A DNA stretch of 64,000 bases from assembly GCF_000226115.1 (NCBI RefSeq), contig NC_016457.1:8060001-8124000 (forward strand). Direction: 5' to 3'. The DNA is from Thermothielavioides terrestris NRRL 8126 (lineage: Eukaryota > Ascomycota > Sordariomycetes > Sordariales > Chaetomiaceae). The stretch's first letter is position 1. Every line of letters begins with the position of its first letter. The translations under genes and the position numbers were made by a program. Positions 1-10,574 of the stretch are shown in pieces. Below the pieces are notes generated by a model. It ran no database searches and had not been told where the DNA came from. It saw only the letters and a program-made list of their open reading frames with translations.

Positions 1-38
1 TGATCCACATGGATAACCTTGCCCACCGTCAACAACAG

Positions 39-1615
39 GTTTCTGCTCGGCGGCACCGGGGTCGTGCTCCCGTTTGGCAAGCTGTACGCCTTGTTCGACG
101 CCAAATGGCTGTACATCCTCTCGTCCGCGCTCTTCAACGTCGGCTCGGCCCTCTGCGGCGCCGCGCCCAACATGGACGCCCTCATCGTCGGCCGCGTGCT
201 CGCCGGCATGGGCGGCAACGGCATGTACCTCGGCGTCATGACGCTGCTGTCCGTCAACACCTCCGACCGCGAGCGGCCGGGCTACCTCAGCTTCGTCGGC
301 TTGGTCTGGGGCTTCGGCACCGTCCTGGGCCCCGTCATCGGCGGTGCCTTCGTCGAATCGTCCGCCACCTGGCGGTGGGCTTTCTACATCAACCTCTGCG
401 TTGCCGGTCTGTTCGCCCCCGTGTATCTTTTTCTGATCCCGTCCTTCAAGCCGCGCCGGGGCACCAAGTCTCTGGCGCTGGTGCGCGAATTTGACATCGC
501 GGGAACTATCCTGAGCATAGGGGCTATCACGTCTTTGATTATGGCCACCAACCTCGGCGGCGCGCTGTATGCCTGGGACAGCGGGCAGATCATCGCCCTC
601 TTCGTCGTCTCGTTCGTCCTCTTCATCGTTTTCGGGCTCCAACAGACCTATGCCATCTTCACGAGCCCCGCCACGCGCCTCTTCCCCGTTCAGTTCATGC
701 GCAACTGGAACGCGGTGCTCCTTTTCTGTCTCGCCGCCGCAGTCAACACGGCCGGGTTTGTCCCGATATATTACGTCCCGCTGTACTTCCAGTTTACCAG
801 AGGCGACAGTGCCATCACTGCCGCAGTCCGGCTGCTCCCGCTGATCTTCGTTCTGAGCGCCACAATCCTCGCCAATGGCCACCTCATGTCGCGTTTCAGC
901 TACTTCCAGCCGTGGTATATCTTCGGAAGCGTCCTCGCCTTGATCGGAGGCGTGCTCTTGTGTAATTATTGCCCCAAGCAGACGCCATCTCACTTTCCCC
1001 AAATGCTCTCCCTCCCTCTATGGACGGAGCTGACCAGCTTGCCCTGACAGCCCGTATCACCACCCAAACGCCGGCGGGCCAAATCTACGGCTTCGAGATC
1101 CTGGTGGGCATCGGCACCGGCTGCTTCATCCAGGCCGGCTACGCGGTCATCCAGGCGGTCACGCCGGCCGCGGAGATGGCGTACGCCATCAGTTTCATGA
1201 TGCTGGCGCAGCTGGCCGGGATCGCGCTGGGGCTCGCCATCGCCGGCGCCGTCTTCGTCAACCGCGCGGTCGCCAACCTGGCCGCCGTCCTGCCGCCCGG
1301 CGCCTCGCGCGAGCAGCTCCAGCTCGCCGTCTCCGGCACCAGCGGCGCTTACCTCCGCTCGCTGTCGCCGGCCCTGCGCGCGGCCGCCACCGACGCCATC
1401 GTCGAGGCCCTCCGTAAGGTTTTCATCCCTGTCTACGTCGCTGCCGCGTTCTGCCTGCTGCTTTCTGTCTTGTTTACGGTGAGTGATCTCTCCACCTCTC
1501 TCTCTCTCGCTCGAAAGGAGCTTGCCCGCTGTATTGTTAGAATATGCCTATTAACGAACTCGGTCGACGGCAGCAACGGAAAATGTTCAAGGATATCGCG
1601 GCCATCGCGGCGTAA
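39..1615 (+). CDS. MFS drug-type transporter (DHA14-like), 5' end outside window
   Basis: This is the C-terminal two thirds or more of a 14-helix major facilitator transporter of the plasma membrane, probably a drug:H+ antiporter. Visible exons are 39-961, 1051-1478 and 1574-1615. Introns are 962-1050 (GTAATT..CAG, branch CTGAC) and 1479-1573 (GTGAGT..CAG, branch TTAAC). Bases 1-38 look like the end of an upstream intron, with acceptor AACAACAG. Family signs are a conserved GRVLAGMGGNGMYLGVMT stretch, then WGFGTVLGPVIGGAF (antiporter motif C type) and GIGTGCFIQAGYAVIQA after the first intron. Many hydrophobic helices follow, and the protein ends in a short basic tail (QRKMFKD). The substrate cannot be inferred. 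The start codon and first helices lie left of the window. Confidence 0.85.
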
Positions 1616-4600
1616 GGCTTAGGGAGCATAACCGCCTCTGTCGCGTATCTTCAGGAGGATCCTGATGGGAAGGCAATAAAGAAGGTAAAAAGCTTTGGAT
1701 GCCGACAATACAACGCAAATTTCTTTGTCGACGAGTTTCAACTGAGTCCAGATACACACCCTCGACTCCTCAACTGTGTTAGTATCAGATATCTTTGCAA
1801 ATCAGCTCAGTACAGCATCAGGACACCGTGGGTCTCTCTGCCAACGTAACTGCTTAGCGGTTGAGAGACCTGGAAAGAGGGGAGAGAGGTGAATGTCGAC
1901 GCTGGACCCCCGATACTTGGCTGGCGTCGAGACGAACTTCTCCAGCGGAATAACCGAGGCTGGCAGCTGGGAGCTTGATTAGCCTGCAGTTTGGCTGGTT
2001 GTATGCGAGCAGAGGCCGATCACGGTCGAAACAGTAGGGTGGGATGACGGCATAATAGAGAAGGAAGCGTCCAGACCTCAACGATACGCCAACGGCATGA
2101 CGTCTAATGGAAGTTTCGAGTTGTTGCAATTGACTGTTCCGAGTACTCTGTGCTCGTCGTTGCTCCAAAGCACCCAGCAGACTCCCGCTTTGATTGCATC
2201 AATGCCCAATAGCAGTTTTCTACTCTAGCAGGCCGATCGATTGAATAGCGATAAAACGCACGGGCCTTGAAAAATTAAGTCAGGTAAACTAACGGGGGGT
2301 AGGGGGAACTATCCATAACCTCCAGCCTCCATCCTCCATCGCTGTCAACCCACCCCTGAATTAACAGATTCGACATCAGTAGGCTCATCGCCCTCAATAT
2401 AAGTTTGGGGAGTGATTGGCCATTTCGCTACAAATATTGCACGGTGTTGAGCTTCAGTAGCCGGGAGGGTGTCATTCGACGCCGCCTGGCAAGCAATGCA
2501 GGCAGTCACGGGGGCGCGAGCGACGCGGGAACGCGACTTAACACCAAGGACGCGATATCTGGATCTATTGCCGTATTCGGATGAACTGGATGTCTTGGCA
2601 TGCAGGCAAGTCTGGGTTTGCAACTGTACGCAGTACATAGTGTACACGGGCTTGCTAGTTGATATGTCTGGTGGGCCGTGTACCAGATTTTGGTTCAAGT
2701 CAAAGGTCGCGGTCAAAGGGCCTGACTTGCCTGGCTGCCTTGGTGGGCAGTCCGCTGGGCATCTTTGGAGCCCCGACGAGTGTACACTAGCCACCCGTTT
2801 TAAGCGCCGGGATATTTTGTGCCCAATAGGCCGCGGCAGTTTGGCTTTTTCATGCAAGCTTGCCGTGCTCTTCTCAGCTGGTTGGTCGGCAGGGGCCGCA
2901 TGTCGAGAAGCGGCAGGTTGGTTGGCCTGCCATTTGACAAAAAAGGCCCAGGCGGCGCATTGGGCAGGAACAAACACAAGTAATCCCAACTGCAATCGGA
3001 CGGCGGCGATGGGAAAGCCACACGGAAGGAACTTGTCTCCGGCTTCTTCCAGCGGCTAGCCGCGGAGCTCGTCCTTCAGACCAGATTTCAGGTTTGCCGC
3101 GAGGAAAGGCAGAACGCGGGAAGGGAGGGTGCAAGATGACTCACAGGCGAGGCTGGCGACTGAAGGCGGGAAGCTCGGGCGTTGCGGTTGGACAGGCTCG
3201 AGCCACACGGGCCACAGAGCTGCACGGGGCAACAATGCCATTTCCGCCCCTGCCCGGTACCGGTACATGACCGAGAGCGGCGCCAGAGGCCCCTTTTTGC
3301 CCCTGACAAACTCGTCAAGGTTGCCTCGCACCCGGCCCGAGAGACAACAGCATGCCAGAGGAGAGGAAGAGGCGCTCTCCGTGCTTCTGCTGCGATGACG
3401 GCGACGGGTCACCCCTGCTTACACGCCCGCCGACAATCGGGATGGTCGACGAGCTAGGTTCACAGGTCAAACAGCGCAGTTGAGGCAAGGCCGGGGACGG
3501 GTGTTGTTGCTTCCGCCACCTTTCCATGAAGCTTTGTTGGGGCCCCAAACACGTCGAGCGCCAGAACGAGGCTGTGTCCGGCATCGAGCACGATTTTCGA
3601 GCCGCCACAGGAATTCGCATCAATCGTAACTAGATTCCTGCTCTTGTCGGCGTTTTTGCAGAACGTCAACACCGGACATGTGTGTTTTGTTGTCGAAACA
3701 TCCTTCGCAGTGTTGGTTTCCCAGCTGCGGCATCGGAATGCAGAATGAAGTGTGGAAGCCAGCCGCCTCAGGCGCGCATCAGTGCCGTGAGATGACGCGT
3801 CATTCCGACACAAGTGGCATAACATCGTGGCTAGAATATCGTGGACGAGGTCGCACTTTTTGAAGTAGGCTTCGGCTCGCTGTGCAACAGCAGTAGGGGA
3901 AGAGCTTCAAGTACGAGACTCGAGATGTTGTAGGCATGAGCTGGCACATGAAAACGATTGCAATGCGGCGACGTGGTTCGGTCGCTGGTCGTGGAAACAG
4001 TTTTATCATTTATTCAGTCTCGCCGTAGTGTAGTTATCGTTGAGCTGTGAACCTCGTCCGGTGCGTCCGGTGGACAGGTAGCATCGCTTGACTCGGAGTG
4101 GCGATCGCAATCCAACGACAAGTACAGCGTGGTATGGGAAGCGCAAACTCGCAGACTCGCAGCGAAAACCCATTCCGTTGGCGCTACACAGCAGTTGGTT
4201 CAGTGAGTGCGAGATAGCTTTTCTCTTCTTCGAAAACTGGAAGGCGGTCGGAGATGTAGTGTTCCGTTTGACGCTTTGGGCTTTCCAACAGCTCCCATTT
4301 CAGGAGCAAAGGGGGAGGGAAGCGTTTCAGGAGCGTGGCAACGGGCAAGGCAAGTTTGATCGAGAACGCGGATGGTTGGCTGGTGGGGTTCGGAGATCCA
4401 ACAAGCTGGCCGCTTGCGTCTGCGCCGAGGTACCTGTACTTTTGGGCTGCTGCATGGATCACCCCTATGAGGACGGACGCGCCTGAGGTGGCTCTGGTTG
4501 GCCAAGCACAAGATAAAATTTCAGTCTCCGGGTTTCTGATTGGCCGCAGGCCAGCTTGCAACACATGAAAGACCAAGGGACCCACCGCCACATGATTAGC

Positions 4601-5754
4601 GTCGCTGCCTGAGGCGTGATTGCGCAATCCTGTGAAAATTATAAGAAGATGGTCGCCCCCCTCATTTGTTTTGAGGTCCCATTTTATGGAAGTCCCGACC
4701 GGCCGTTGCTTCCTGCGTCCGGCCACCACTTGCCCCCACACACACCCCCCCCTTCACCTCCATCGTCCTCACCCGGATCTGATCTCCACTTCTGACCGCG
4801 ACATCATCGTCGGCCGTTGCAGTCATCTGCTTGACCGTCAACGGTTTTTCCTCAGCTGGTATCTGCGTCGTGTGGGCGCACCTCTCATTTAGAGTCGAAG
4901 TTAATCTGTCGACAGACGGGCGATCGTTCCCTCGTTTCTGGACTAGGGCTTGCCGCTCCTCCCGTCATTCGTGGCGCCCTTTGACCTCCAACGAACCCGG
5001 CGCCTGTCACCGTCGACTCATTAGTCGTCGAGGGCAATAAAAGATATCCGTTTGCACAAGTCACAGTGCACCTTGCTGTTCCATCCCGAACGATAAACCG
5101 TCCTGCCGTGCGTTGAAAGTGAGGGCAGTCGTCGCCTGCCCCGTGTGCCGTCGCATACCGTCTCAACCTTGAGCGAGCGGTGCTGTCGCCATTGCCGACG
5201 TCGACGAGACACCATCAGCACGTTGGTCTCACTGACAGCGCTTGCTGGAGAAATCCGATCAGGTCGTTGATCGAGAGATCACGACCACCTGGGAAGGTTC
5301 TCGCCGGTGGACAGCAGCCAAGGGGGACACATTCATTTGTTCTTCTCCCATATCCGGTATGCTCTCTCTTTCAAGTCTTTTCCATTTCTGCACACCCCGA
5401 GTGTTCGATTTCACGAGAGCGAGAATGGCTTTGTGTTCTCATGGCACGTGATCACGGACCATCACCGCCTCGAAAGATCAACACGCCGATAAGACCACGA
5501 ACACGCCGATAAGACCACCCTCACCGATAAGCTGATAAATCAACTGGGGCACGATTTGTTTTGCTTACCCCTCCACCGATTTTCCATCGAGAATCTGAAA
5601 TCTCCATCGCTACTTTGCGAGTGCATTTTGTTGTGCCTGTCGGCCAATTCGTTCTTGAGCCTCGATCTAACAGCTTGTCTGTCTGCAGCTCTGTTCGCGA
5701 ACGCAAGAAAAAAACAAAAATCCCACAGTCGAGTCGCTTCGTCGACGTCTCAAG
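1616..5754. other. Long gene-poor intergenic region
   Basis: About 4.1 kb without a supportable gene. The open frames here (the longest about 216 codons, near 2345-2995 on minus) lack family resemblance, plausible splice continuity or an ATG in good context, and overlap one another on both strands. Base composition is mixed rather than AT-rich, so this is not a RIP-degraded repeat. The right end, from about 4.6 kb, is pyrimidine-rich and should hold the promoter and leader of the TBP gene, including the GATA cluster listed separately. Confidence 0.6.
5481..5539 (+). promoter_or_regulatory. Cluster of GATA motifs upstream of TBP
   Basis: Two copies of a 20-bp unit (5481-5500 and 5501-5520, core ACACGCCGATAAGACCAC) sit in tandem. 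They are followed by two more GATA sites, giving GATAAG at 5488, 5508 and 5526 and GATAAA at 5534, all on the plus strand. GATAAG is the known binding site of fungal GATA factors such as AreA/Nit2 and the siderophore repressors. The cluster lies 215-275 bp before the TBP start codon. Regulation by a GATA factor is an inference. Confidence 0.45.
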
Positions 5755-6716
5755 ATGGAAGGCATCCACACTCACCCTTCCAACGCTGCGCAGGCCAAGG
5801 CCTTCACTGCGCCTGGCTCGCTGTCGTTCCCTGGCGGTGCCAATGAGATTGCGAGCACTACGGTGCCGACCAACGGTCCTGTGACCAACGGTGTTCCGCA
5901 GCAGGGCGTTCAACCCGCAAACGGTACTGGGGTGACTCCCGCGACCCCCGCTGCGACGCCTGGAGCTGGCCCTGCGGGGCCGAGTGGCATCACTCCCACG
6001 CTCCAGTAGGGAACCTCTCGAGTACTTGCGCACTGGGGCTGTGGGCTGACCCGTTCAGGAACATTGTCGCGACAGTCAACTTGGACTGCCGCCTTGACCT
6101 GAAGACGATTGCGCTGCATGCTCGCAATGCCGAGGTATGTGAGACTGTCGCTCGGGGTTTCTGTTCCCAATTTTGTCTTCGGCAGGCAACGCTGACATGA
6201 CACAGTACAATCCCAAGCGTTTCGCTGCTGTCATCATGCGTATTCGCGAGCCCAAGACGACGGCCCTCATTTTTGCGAGCGGCAAGATGGTCGTGACTGG
6301 CGCCAAGTCGGAAGACGACTCCAAGCTTGCGTCGCGCAAGTACGCTCGCATCATCCAGAAGCTTGGCTTCAATGCCAAGTTTACCGACTTTAAGATCCAG
6401 AACATTGTCGGCTCCTGCGACATCAAGTTCCCGATCCGTCTGGAGGGTCTTGCTTCGAAGCACCACAACTTCAGCTCGTACGAGCCCGAGCTCTTCCCTG
6501 GACTTATCTACCGCATGATCAAGCCGAAGATCGTCCTCCTCATCTTTGTGAGCGGCAAGATCGTCCTGACGGGCGCCAAAGTTCGCGAGGAGATCTACCA
6601 GGCGTTTGAGATGATCTACCCCGTGCTGCAAGGTTTGTCGAAATACTTGTTGCATTTGTGTGTGCCGATTCGCCAGAGATGCTAACCACGGCTTTCCAGA
6701 CTTCCGCAAGATTTGA
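5755..6716 (+). CDS. TATA-box-binding protein (TBP)
   Basis: This is the general transcription factor TBP, the TATA-binding subunit of TFIID that also serves RNA polymerases I and III in the nucleus. Exons are 5755-6005, 6059-6134, 6206-6632 and 6700-6716, giving about 256 aa. Introns are short (53, 71 and 67 bp) with GTAGGG, GTATGT and GTTTGT donors and CAG acceptors. The first about 80 residues are a variable P/T/G-rich leader. The saddle core then starts at [18 protein letters not shown] and shows both direct repeats, including [12 protein letters not shown] in the first and [19 protein letters not shown] in the second. The protein ends DFRKI, encoded by a 17-nt last exon. The core is close to textbook TBP, and length and ends match the family. 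Confidence 0.97.
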
Positions 6717-7791
6717 GCTCTGCACTCGGCCAGCCTGAGGGGATCACTCCGCCCACCTCTCACCCAGAATTATCCGATTTCGGAATGTTAACGACTTGTA
6801 CACTACACGCAACCCCCACCGGCCATGATTTCACGACAAAAGTCATTCCGACACACAAAAAAATATCCCGACCGGCATTGCACTCCAGCAAAGACTCGGA
6901 AGCTGGTGCCTCGGTCACCTGTATCATTTCGCGATGTGTTTCTCCGGTTTCATCACAGCATTGCACCGGCGTTCGGAAGGGTGGAGCGGAACATTAAACC
7001 AGGGTTTCCCGCGTTTCTCGCCTTTTGTTCCTTTTTCTCGCGGATGCGAGGCTGGCGCGCGCCTCGGGAAGTTACCCCATAGAGAGATTGCGCATCACGG
7101 CAGGTTGCGAGAAGCAACGTTTTTGCTGCCGTCTTAATGAGCCTGGCGGTTAACCGATCATTCGGTGCCGACCCTGCGGCCAAAGTGGGGATTCGACTGG
7201 GAATGGGGCGATGCAAGATGGGACAGGCGGTTATCACAGGCGGTTATCGTGGGAGATAACCGCATGCATGATTTTGAGTGGAGTTGGGATGGAAATTGTG
7301 AATCTGCGACTGCTCGCATTGGGGGAGATTCGGGATGCTTTCCGTCTTCTAGAAGAAAGCATCACCACCGACTTGCGGCAGACTTTCGCAGGGAAGGGTA
7401 TCTGTCTGGGTTACAAAATCACACGGCACCTGCCGTGGGTACGGGGGTGTTCGAAACCTCGGTGGAGGTTGCGATGGCTTAAAGCTTAGCTGCTCAACGC
7501 CGAGCTCTCCCTCTTATTGCCAGCTTCCCGAAGCGGCTTACACACGGCGCCAGCTGGTGTCGGCGTGTGGGTCGGTCGTTGGGGGAATGGCGCTTCTTTC
7601 AGAGGAGACTCACTGCGTTCTTAGTCGTGGTTTTTGCTGCCATCGATTAACACCTCATTGATCAGAACCTGGCTGTACTGCCCCGTGAATTTTGTGGGTG
7701 TCGTGGTGTCGTGTGCGTGCTTGTTCCTTCTGCTCCCCGCGTTCTCCCCACTCGCCGTCTTTCCGGCTCTGGAATCGCAATGCCCACCGTG
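6717..7791. other. Intergenic between convergent TBP and FAD oxidase genes
   Basis: No gene is supportable here. Both neighbours end into this stretch, so it should hold their 3' UTRs. The one structured element seen is the hairpin with a duplicated arm at 7227-7263, listed separately. Confidence 0.6.
7227..7263. repeat. Hairpin with duplicated arm
   Basis: GCGGTTATC occurs at 7227-7235 and again at 7240-7248. The second copy is followed by a 6-nt spacer and its perfect complement GATAACCGC at 7255-7263. This gives a 9-bp stem that either left arm could form. It also presents GATAA/TTATC sites on both strands. It lies between two convergent genes; a role in 3' end formation or factor binding is speculative. 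Confidence 0.4.
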
Positions 7792-9318
7792 TCAGTCGTG
7801 AGCCGGCACCTCCTTCGGGGACTTGGCCAGCTCGTCAGCCAGCACGAGTCCCGGCGTGCCTCCTCTGCTCCCATCTTCCGTGACCACCGTCGACCACGCC
7901 AGAGAATCAGACCCAGACCCAGACCCAGCCGCTGACGCTGACGCTGACGCCGCCTTCCAGGCCCACTTGGCGCGGAACTCGGGCGGGCAGGCGCCCGCGA
8001 TGCAGTCGGCGATCTTGTCGCCGATGACCGGCAGGAACTTGAACGCGTGCCCGCTGTCGCCCGTCGCCACGAACAGCCCGCGCCAGCCCGGGTGGTAGTC
8101 GATCAGGAAGTCGCCCGTCGCCGTGTCCGAGTACCAGCACAGGCGCGTCCGGCGGAAGGGCCGCGAGCACAGCGCCGGCCACGGGATCATCTCGCGCAGC
8201 GCCCGGCGCAGGTCAGCCGCGCCTTCGGCGGGGATCGAGAGGTTGCTGTCTATCAGGGATGTGCGCGGGAGGGATACGGTGGGGTTTGCTGGTGGTGGGT
8301 GCGTGGGCGAGAGCGGCAGCGGCGGGTGCGGGAGCGTGACCGGGTTGATGTAGCCGTAGGCGTGACGGGCGATCTTGAGCACGCGGTCCGTCGGCGGGAT
8401 GATGAAGAGCCCCGTGGAGAGGTTCAGCACGACGGGCATGTTGGCGAGCTTCTCCTGCTCGGCTTCCGTGATGTCAATGTACCCCAGCACCTGGCCCGTG
8501 GCGACCGCCTGCCCGCCCAGGTCAACCAGCCCGCCGGTCCACGCGCCTGCGGCGACGATCACGAGGTCGGCGGACAGGACGCGGCCGTCGGAGAGCTTGG
8601 CACCGGTGACGGTGGTCTCGTCGTGCTCGAGCGAGACCACGGTGCCGGCGACGAAGTCCACGCGTCTGGTCTGCTGCACCTGGTCGAGGAGCCATGCCAT
8701 CGAGGCGGTCGCGTCCGCCCAGCCGCTGTTCTTGTTGATGTAACCCCACGACCCGGAACTGCCTCCTGTCCCCAGCGCAGCGCGGATGGCGTCGGGATCG
8801 GGCAGCTCTTGGACGCGGGCAGCGAGCTCGGGGTTCTTTGCTGCCAGAGACGAGACATTGGCCCAGCTCATGCGAACGTAGTCCAGGCCGGTCAGCTTGG
8901 GTTTCGAACCCTCGCCCGCTGGGGCGGCGGCGGCGGGGGGCTCAGGCGGCGTAGCGTCGCCTACCAGGAGCAGCCCGGTCTCGTTGTAGCGGCCTTGGGC
9001 ACCGAGGCTGGCGGGTGTGTCTTGCTTGCGCCATTCCGCCTGGGCCTCGTCGGCCAGGGCAGCGTAGGCTGGATCAGCGTAGTCGGCCCTGACGATGCGA
9101 CTGGTGTCGACGCTCGCGGCGTCGGGCGAAGGAAACGCGCCGGGCTGGGAAGGGTCGGACCTGTCGACGACGGTTATTGAGCACCGCGCAAAGACATGGC
9201 GCCGGGCGAGGGCCAGGGCGGTGCTGAGCCCAAAGACGCCCGAGCCAACGATGAGGATTGAGGAAGGGGGCGAGAAGGGCGACGCTGAGGGAGGAAGAGA
9301 AGTAGACGAAGAAGCCAT
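7792..9318 (-). CDS. FAD-dependent amine oxidase (fructosyl-amino-acid / pipecolate-saccharopine oxidase type)
   Basis: This is a flavoprotein oxidase of the DAO/monomeric sarcosine oxidase superfamily. Relatives oxidise secondary amines such as fructosyl amino acids, L-pipecolate or saccharopine, giving hydrogen peroxide. It is a single exon of about 508 aa starting at the ATG at 9318; the frame is open for nine codons further upstream without an ATG. The N-terminal dinucleotide fold reads ILIVGSGVFGLSTA, with GSGVFG at residues 25-30. An acidic strand end (VVDRSDPS) follows. The C-terminal FAD signature is RGLFVATGDSGHAFKFLP. A Cys in ALCSRPFRRTRLCWYSDT is placed as in covalently flavinylated relatives. 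The C-terminus (PAHD) is not a peroxisomal SKL-type signal, unlike many family members. A Ser/Ala/Gly-rich insert lies just before the C-terminus. Substrate is not determined. Confidence 0.85.
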   Translation of the reverse strand: MASSSTSLPPSASPFSPPSSILIVGSGVFGLSTALALARRHVFARCSITVVDRSDPSQPGAFPSPDAASVDTSRIVRADYADPAYAALADEAQAEWRKQDTPASLGAQGRYNETGLLLVGDATPPEPPAAAAPAGEGSKPKLTGLDYVRMSWANVSSLAAKNPELAARVQELPDPDAIRAALGTGGSSGSWGYINKNSGWADATASMAWLLDQVQQTRRVDFVAGTVVSLEHDETTVTGAKLSDGRVLSADLVIVAAGAWTGGLVDLGGQAVATGQVLGYIDITEAEQEKLANMPVVLNLSTGLFIIPPTDRVLKIARHAYGYINPVTLPHPPLPLSPTHPPPANPTVSLPRTSLIDSNLSIPAEGAADLRRALREMIPWPALCSRPFRRTRLCWYSDTATGDFLIDYHPGWRGLFVATGDSGHAFKFLPVIGDKIADCIAGACPPEFRAKWAWKAASASASAAGSGSGSDSLAWSTVVTEDGSRGGTPGLVLADELAKSPKEVPAHD

Positions 9319-10574
9319 CTGAGAAGCGGCCGGCCGAAGAGACAAAGATAATTAAGGCAGCTGACGGTATTTAATTAAACACCGTTTCAGACGCGGGGCG
9401 GTACTGGGCGATCTAACCAGGGGATGGCCCCCTGTTGGCCGCGGCAGGCTGTCACCCAGATTAGTTTCTCGCTGCGAGTGTCTTCCAGCCTCGTGTGATT
9501 GCGGGTTTCTCCTGTTCCCGGACGCTTGTCGAGGAAAGACAGGACACACGTTGGCGTCGGGGGTCAACTGGGGTGTTCAAGAAATATGTGTAGTGTGAGT
9601 TGTGGAGAAGCTCTTGCCCTTGAGAAGCAGGGAATGGTAAACGGGCATCTTCGGCTCGGCTCCGTGTCGGTGCCAGGGCGGGGAAGGGCGCGGTTGTCAA
9701 ACGGCAACGGATGAGAATAGGGACGGAAAAAGGGGGTCCTCTTCAGCTGCGAGTTGGAAAAAGGGACAATGCCACGTTAGTTGCACGGACTGTCTTCAAA
9801 GCTCGGGTTCGCCAACTGTGGACGTCTTTCAGTGATGGAGAATGTGAGAGAGCCCCTTACACAGTAACCATCCTTTGTTGAGGGCGCCGTGCGGCATCTT
9901 TTGAAGCATCCGGTGTCCGGCGATGATCAGGCTCCCCACTCCGCACCTCTGACACAGATCAACGGGTTTCTGTTCGCTGGGCCTCACAAGCAGTAACGCG
10001 GCCAGATTACGGATCACACTTGGTGCTGCTATTGATGATGGTAAGGTAGCTCACATGCTGTGTGGACCTTTGTGGCTGGCAGTTGTTCAACGTTGGCTCA
10101 ATTTGACGGCGGGGGAGTTCCCGGCCTGCTTTTGACACAGTTGTCTACCACAGTAACGGGCCGTTATTTGTTCCAGCATTCCGTAAACCAGATTGTCGAC
10201 GCACTGGAATGGACGCTGCAGCGATGGTGAAATGACTGGAACAAGTTTCCGTCGTGATGATGCGAAGTACGGAATACATAGGTCGTTACCGTTACGCTGG
10301 GATGGGCACTCCACCGCAGTGCGTAAGTTACGTATGAAGTTACTGTGTCAGTCTTCCACACTGTGTGCGGATAAATCCATAATGTATCGTGTAATTGCTT
10401 GGTTACTTCGTAAGATGGTAAGTTTGCGCACGGATCATGCAATCCCCCAGCCGGAAGTCAGACCCACATCCAACCAGCGACGGAAGTACACAGTCTGGAA
10501 TGCAGAGCACGCGGCCACCCCAAGAACGAACGCGAGCCTCATCATGCGCAACCGACATCAGCGCGGGAGCCGAG
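9319..10574. other. Divergent intergenic region
   Basis: About 1.25 kb between the divergent FAD oxidase (minus) and the SR140-like gene (plus). It should carry both promoters. No RNA gene, repeat or additional coding exon could be supported. The splicing-factor frame stays open upstream of its chosen ATG to about 10437, without an earlier ATG. Confidence 0.6.

Noticed and set aside
2345..3059. Overlapping open frames of about 200 codons on both strands
   Set aside because: No domain, no sensible splice continuity, and both strands open at once, as often happens in stop-poor DNA. The plus frame starts with GTG, not ATG.
8047..9180. 377-codon plus-strand open frame
   Set aside because: Antisense shadow of the FAD oxidase gene; the repetitive Arg/Gly/Val composition follows from GC-rich codon use.
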